From NCBI RefSeq assembly GCF_937958065.1, contig NZ_CALFXI010000002.1, forward strand, positions 248,001 through 312,000: a DNA stretch of 64,000 nt. The letters run 5' to 3'. This DNA comes from an uncultured Steroidobacter sp. (GTDB lineage Bacteria; Pseudomonadota; Gammaproteobacteria; Steroidobacterales; Steroidobacteraceae). The notes beneath the pieces were generated by a model. It was not told where the DNA came from, did no database searches, and saw only the letters and a list, made by a program, of their open reading frames with translations. Shown in pieces: positions 61,031 to 64,000 of this stretch; the first letter of the stretch is position 1, and every line of letters starts with the position of its first letter. A program made the translations under genes and the position numbers.

Positions 61031-62008
61031 ATGAAGCGGCGCGAACTGTTGGTTGGTATCGGCGCGCTCTGTGCGACAGCCCGGCTGCCGGCTGCGTCGT
61101 CGAGCCCGATCATGACCGCTGCCGACGTGCACGTCGATGGCTATCCCACCGTGGAAGCGGTGCGTTGGATTGGCAAGAGATTGCAGCAGGAAACCAACGG
61201 CAGATTGAACATCCGCGTGTATCACGCGGGGCAGTTGGGACGCGAGTCGGACACCATCGACATGGCTCGCTTCGGCGCGCTCGACATCACTCGCGTCAAT
61301 TTCGCCTCGCTCAACAATCCGTTTCCGATGACGCAGATTTTCTCGCTGCCGTATGTGTTCGAGTCGGTCGAGCACATGCGTCGGGCCGCCGATGGCGAGG
61401 CCGGCCGAGTGGTGCTGGAGAGTTTCGCGAAACGCGATCTGATTGGACTGGCCATCTACGATGCGGGCGCGCGCTCGTTCTACAACACACGCCGGCCGGT
61501 GCACGAGCCGAAGGATTTGCACGGGCTGAAAATCCGAGTGCCACCCTCCGACATCTTCATCCAGCTTGCTCGTGCGCTCGGGGCGAATCCGACCCCGCTG
61601 CCGTTTGGCGAATCGTACTCGGCGCTGCAGACGCATTTGATCGAAGGCGCGGAGAACAACTGGCGTACCTTCCACACCAGTCGTCATTTCGAAGTGGCGC
61701 GCTACTGGTCGCATTCCATGCACTCGCATTCGCCAGAAGCGCTGCTGCTGTCCCGGCGGACGTTCGAGTCGTTACAGCCGTCGGATCGAGAGTTGCTGCT
61801 GGCCACCGCGCGTGAGTCCGTGCCGGTCATGCGTAAGTTGTGGGATCGAATGGATGGTGAATCGCGAGACATCGTACTCGCGGCGGGCGTGCAGGCGAAC
61901 GACGTCGATGTGCCTGCCTTCCATCGCGCCGCGCGACCGTTGCTCGATCGGTACTTGCAGCGCCAGGGGCTCGGCGAGATCCACGAACACATTCGAGCGG
62001 TGGCCTGA
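61031..62008 (+). CDS. TRAP transporter solute-binding protein (DctP-type)
   Basis: 325 residues from 61031. RRELLVGIGALCATARLPAA is a Tat-like signal. TRAP-type binding fold: ETNGRLNIRVYHAGQLGRES, NNPFPMTQIFSLPYVFESVE, LHGLKIRVPPSDIFIQ and the GAENNWRTF motif. It captures a carboxylate substrate in the periplasm, probably a uronate or its unsaturated form given the locus. Followed after 3 bp by dctQ. Confidence 0.92.
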   Translation: MKRRELLVGIGALCATARLPAASSSPIMTAADVHVDGYPTVEAVRWIGKRLQQETNGRLNIRVYHAGQLGRESDTIDMARFGALDITRVNFASLNNPFPMTQIFSLPYVFESVEHMRRAADGEAGRVVLESFAKRDLIGLAIYDAGARSFYNTRRPVHEPKDLHGLKIRVPPSDIFIQLARALGANPTPLPFGESYSALQTHLIEGAENNWRTFHTSRHFEVARYWSHSMHSHSPEALLLSRRTFESLQPSDRELLLATARESVPVMRKLWDRMDGESRDIVLAAGVQANDVDVPAFHRAARPLLDRYLQRQGLGEIHEHIRAVA

Positions 62009-62011
62009 ATC

Positions 62012-62536
62012 ATGGTTGCAAATCAGCAAACCGGGATTGCTCCTGCCACGGCGCGGCTTGCTTCGGTGCTCGACAGGGTCGATCGCGCAGCTCTCGTGGT
62101 CGCTTGTCTCGGCCTCGGCGGTATGGCGCTCGTGCAGGGCTGGCAGGTGTTCGCGCGCTACGTGCTGAATGACTCGCCGAGCTGGACCGAGCCGCTCGCC
62201 TTGCTGTGCATGAGCACGACCATGATGCTCGGCGCGGCCTGCGGCGTCCGTTCCAATCGCCACTTTGGATTTTTCATCCTGGTGGAAACGGCAAAGCCAC
62301 GAGTGCGCGCGGTGCTGCTGACGATCACCAGCCTCATCGCCGCGGCTATCGGTCTGATGATGGCGGTCTGGGGCGCGAAAATGGTGAGCGACGCCTGGGA
62401 CTATCCCATCGCCGGCGCGCCGTTCCCGCAGGGCATCGCCTATCTGCCGTTGTGCATCGGCGGATTGTTGATTGCCATCTTCGCGGTGGAGAAGGTGTTG
62501 ATCCGAGCTCCACACCAGGATCCGACGGCGGAGTAA
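62012..62536 (+). CDS. TRAP transporter small permease (DctQ-type)
   Basis: 174 residues with four membrane helices (LVVACLGLGGMALVQGWQVF, LALLCMSTTMMLGAACGV, LTITSLIAAAIGLMMAVWG, LPLCIGGLLIAIFAV). QVFARYVLNDSPSWTEPLA is the conserved DctQ segment. Partner of DctM in sodium-driven uptake. Confidence 0.92.
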   Translation: MVANQQTGIAPATARLASVLDRVDRAALVVACLGLGGMALVQGWQVFARYVLNDSPSWTEPLALLCMSTTMMLGAACGVRSNRHFGFFILVETAKPRVRAVLLTITSLIAAAIGLMMAVWGAKMVSDAWDYPIAGAPFPQGIAYLPLCIGGLLIAIFAVEKVLIRAPHQDPTAE

Positions 62537-62543
62537 GCGACCC

Positions 62544-63827
62544 ATGTCTATCGCCATCCTGTTCGGTTCGTTGGCGCTGCTGCTGCTGATCGGATTGCCG
62601 GTCGGCTTTGCGTTGATCGCGGCGTCGTTCGCGACGGTGTTGTATCTCGGTTTACCGCCGATCGTCGTGGCCCTGCAGACCGCGGCTGGTGCGAATGCGG
62701 CCTCGCTGATCGCGATTCCGCTGTTCATCTTTGCGGGCGAGATGATGATGCGCGGCGGTATTTCGGAGCGGCTGATCTCCTTTGCGTCGTCGCTGGTGGG
62801 GCACCTGCGCGGCGGCTTGGGGCAGGTGAACGTGCTTGCTTCGTTGTTCTTCGGCGGCGTGTCCGGATCGGCGATCGCCGACGTCTCAGCCATCGGCGGC
62901 ACGATGATTCCGCAGATGGTGAAGCGGGGCTTCGATCGTGACTTCGCAGTCAATGTTTCCATCACGGCGGCGCTGGTGGCATTGCTCGTGCCGCCGTCTC
63001 ACAACCTGATTCTGTACTCGGCGTCCGCCGGCGGCTCGATCTCGATTGCCGATCTGTTCGCGGCGGGCATCATTCCAGCGCTGCTGATGACGCTGGTGGT
63101 GATGTTCACGAGCTGGGCGATTGCACGCCGCCGGGGCTACGCGACCGAAGCCTTCCCCGGACTCAAAGAGATCTTCGTTCGACTGGTGGCGGCGCTGCCG
63201 GGCCTGCTGCTGGTCGCTTTGATCTTCATCGGCATCCGCGCTGGCGTCTTCACCGCGGTAGAGAGCGCGGCGATCGCGGTGTTCTATGCCATCCTCGTGA
63301 CCGGCCTGGTTTATCGGCGCCTCACCTGGCAGCACTTCCAGGAAACCTGCATGGGTGCCGTTCGCACCACCGGATTGATCCTGTTCGTGATCGGTGCCGC
63401 GGCATCCTTCGGCTGGTTGCTTGCTTATATGCAGGTGCCGTCCGCGGCGGTCGAAGCGCTCACCTCGGTGGCCGACAACAAGCACCTGATTCTGATCCTG
63501 CTGGTGGTGCTGCTGCTCGGCCTGGGCACGTTCATGGACCTCGCGCCCCTGATCATCATCTGCACGCCGATCTTCCTGCCGGTGGCCAAGGCCTTCGGCA
63601 TCGATCCGGTGCACTTCGGCGTGATCCTGATTCTCAACGCCGGCATCGGCCTGATCACGCCGCCGGTGGGATCGGTGCTGTTCGTCGGCACGGCCATCGG
63701 CAAGATCAGCGTGACCCAGGCGCTGCGGACGATCTGGCCGTTCTATCTCGCAGCGCTCACCGTGTCGTTGATCGTCGTGTTCGTGCCTCAGCTGTCGCTG
63801 TGGCTGCCCGCGCTGCTCAAGCACTGA
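62544..63827 (+). CDS. TRAP transporter large permease (DctM-type)
   Basis: 427 residues, about 12 membrane helices. Conserved FAGEMMMRGGISERLISFAS, FGGVSGSAIADVSAIGGTMI, LVPPSHNLILYSASAGGSIS and NAGIGLITPPVGSVLFVG. Standard DctM length. It carries the substrate with sodium. Its 3' end overlaps the tail of the convergent gene by 11 bp. Confidence 0.95.
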   Translation: MSIAILFGSLALLLLIGLPVGFALIAASFATVLYLGLPPIVVALQTAAGANAASLIAIPLFIFAGEMMMRGGISERLISFASSLVGHLRGGLGQVNVLASLFFGGVSGSAIADVSAIGGTMIPQMVKRGFDRDFAVNVSITAALVALLVPPSHNLILYSASAGGSISIADLFAAGIIPALLMTLVVMFTSWAIARRRGYATEAFPGLKEIFVRLVAALPGLLLVALIFIGIRAGVFTAVESAAIAVFYAILVTGLVYRRLTWQHFQETCMGAVRTTGLILFVIGAAASFGWLLAYMQVPSAAVEALTSVADNKHLILILLVVLLLGLGTFMDLAPLIIICTPIFLPVAKAFGIDPVHFGVILILNAGIGLITPPVGSVLFVGTAIGKISVTQALRTIWPFYLAALTVSLIVVFVPQLSLWLPALLKH

Positions 63828-64000
63828 TCCCCGCGAGAGCCTCGCCAAGTTGGGCGGGACTCTCGACCGCAGCCAGGCGGGCATATGCATTCTCGAGCGC
63901 CGCGCGGAATATCTGGTTCCGCGCCAGGTCGGCGTTGAAGACCTTTTCCAGGCCGAGAAAGAGCGACACGTCACCGGCAGCGTCGCCGCTACATCGATTC
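63817..64000 (-). CDS. C-terminal part of a probable mannitol-dehydrogenase-family oxidoreductase (truncated by window end)
   Basis: Only the last 60 codons are in the window: DVSLFLGLEKVFNADLARNQ, then IFRAALENAYARLAAV and a short tail. The pattern 'FLG...vFn.dL..n..F...l..ay..L' fits the C-terminus of fructuronate/tagaturonate reductase or mannitol dehydrogenase proteins, which would suit a uronate locus. The evidence is short, and the call is tentative. Confidence 0.45.
   Translation of the reverse strand, partial: NRCSGDAAGDVSLFLGLEKVFNADLARNQIFRAALENAYARLAAVESPAQLGEALAGISA

Overview
The window is GC-rich, densely coded chromosomal DNA from a free-living gammaproteobacterium. The ftsY-ftsE-ftsX-rpoH order, an AmpG permease, a YdbH/YdbL pair, an oligosaccharide-type TonB receptor and a pectin locus point to the Xanthomonadales/Nevskiales/Steroidobacter neighbourhood. 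This placement comes from gene content only and is tentative.

Layout. 1-9.6 kb: the 3' part of an EF-G-like GTPase; a leftward group of GH3 beta-glucosidase, LacI regulator, DUF6279 lipoprotein and methyltransferase-fold lipoprotein, with a perfect LacI-type palindrome upstream; and a YdbH-like/YdbL-like envelope pair. 9.7-13.8 kb: an unexplained structured intergenic region, a two-component pair of the 'proteobacterial dedicated sortase system' type without a visible sortase, a small membrane protein and a MarR regulator. 13.9-20.9 kb: 1-Cys peroxiredoxin, cysJ-cysI, glutaryl-CoA dehydrogenase, an Mpo1-like protein and an OmpA-family lipoprotein. 21-30.6 kb: housekeeping genes (rpoH, ftsX, ftsE, ftsY, rsmD, coaD, ggt, mutM, a fatty-acid desaturase, rpmG, rpmB). 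rpoH carries a CIRCE element overlapping a sigma-E-like promoter.

30.7-35.9 kb is the clearest accessory region. A degraded radC copy is split by about 2.9 kb of foreign DNA holding a frameshifted P4-type integrase remnant and an intact three-gene operon: MqsR-like toxin, MqsA-like antitoxin with a long C-terminal extension, and SecB-like chaperone. This is a toxin-antitoxin-chaperone (TAC) module, with a palindromic MqsA-type operator on the toxin start codon. A 38-codon membrane ORF, an unknown lipoprotein and an intact radC follow.

36-49 kb: coaBC, dut, a DUF4124 protein, pyrE, ampG, a DUF6763 protein, trmB, a LysR regulator, tRNA-Gly(CCC), a Tat-exported DUF885 metallopeptidase, xth, a membrane PQQ-type sugar dehydrogenase fused to cytochrome c, and a small exported protein.

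49-64 kb is a pectin/uronate utilisation locus: aldehyde dehydrogenase, KDG kinase, TonB receptor, two pectate lyases facing opposite ways, two esterases, a 2-oxopent-4-enoate hydratase-family protein, a DctPQM TRAP transporter and the tail of a probable mannitol-dehydrogenase-family oxidoreductase. ACCGGTGTCA-type sites lie in both divergent control regions (51.74-51.78 kb and 60.09 kb). The likely flow is extracellular depolymerisation and deacetylation, uptake through the TonB receptor and TRAP system, then conversion to KDG and phosphorylation. The controlling regulator is not in the window.
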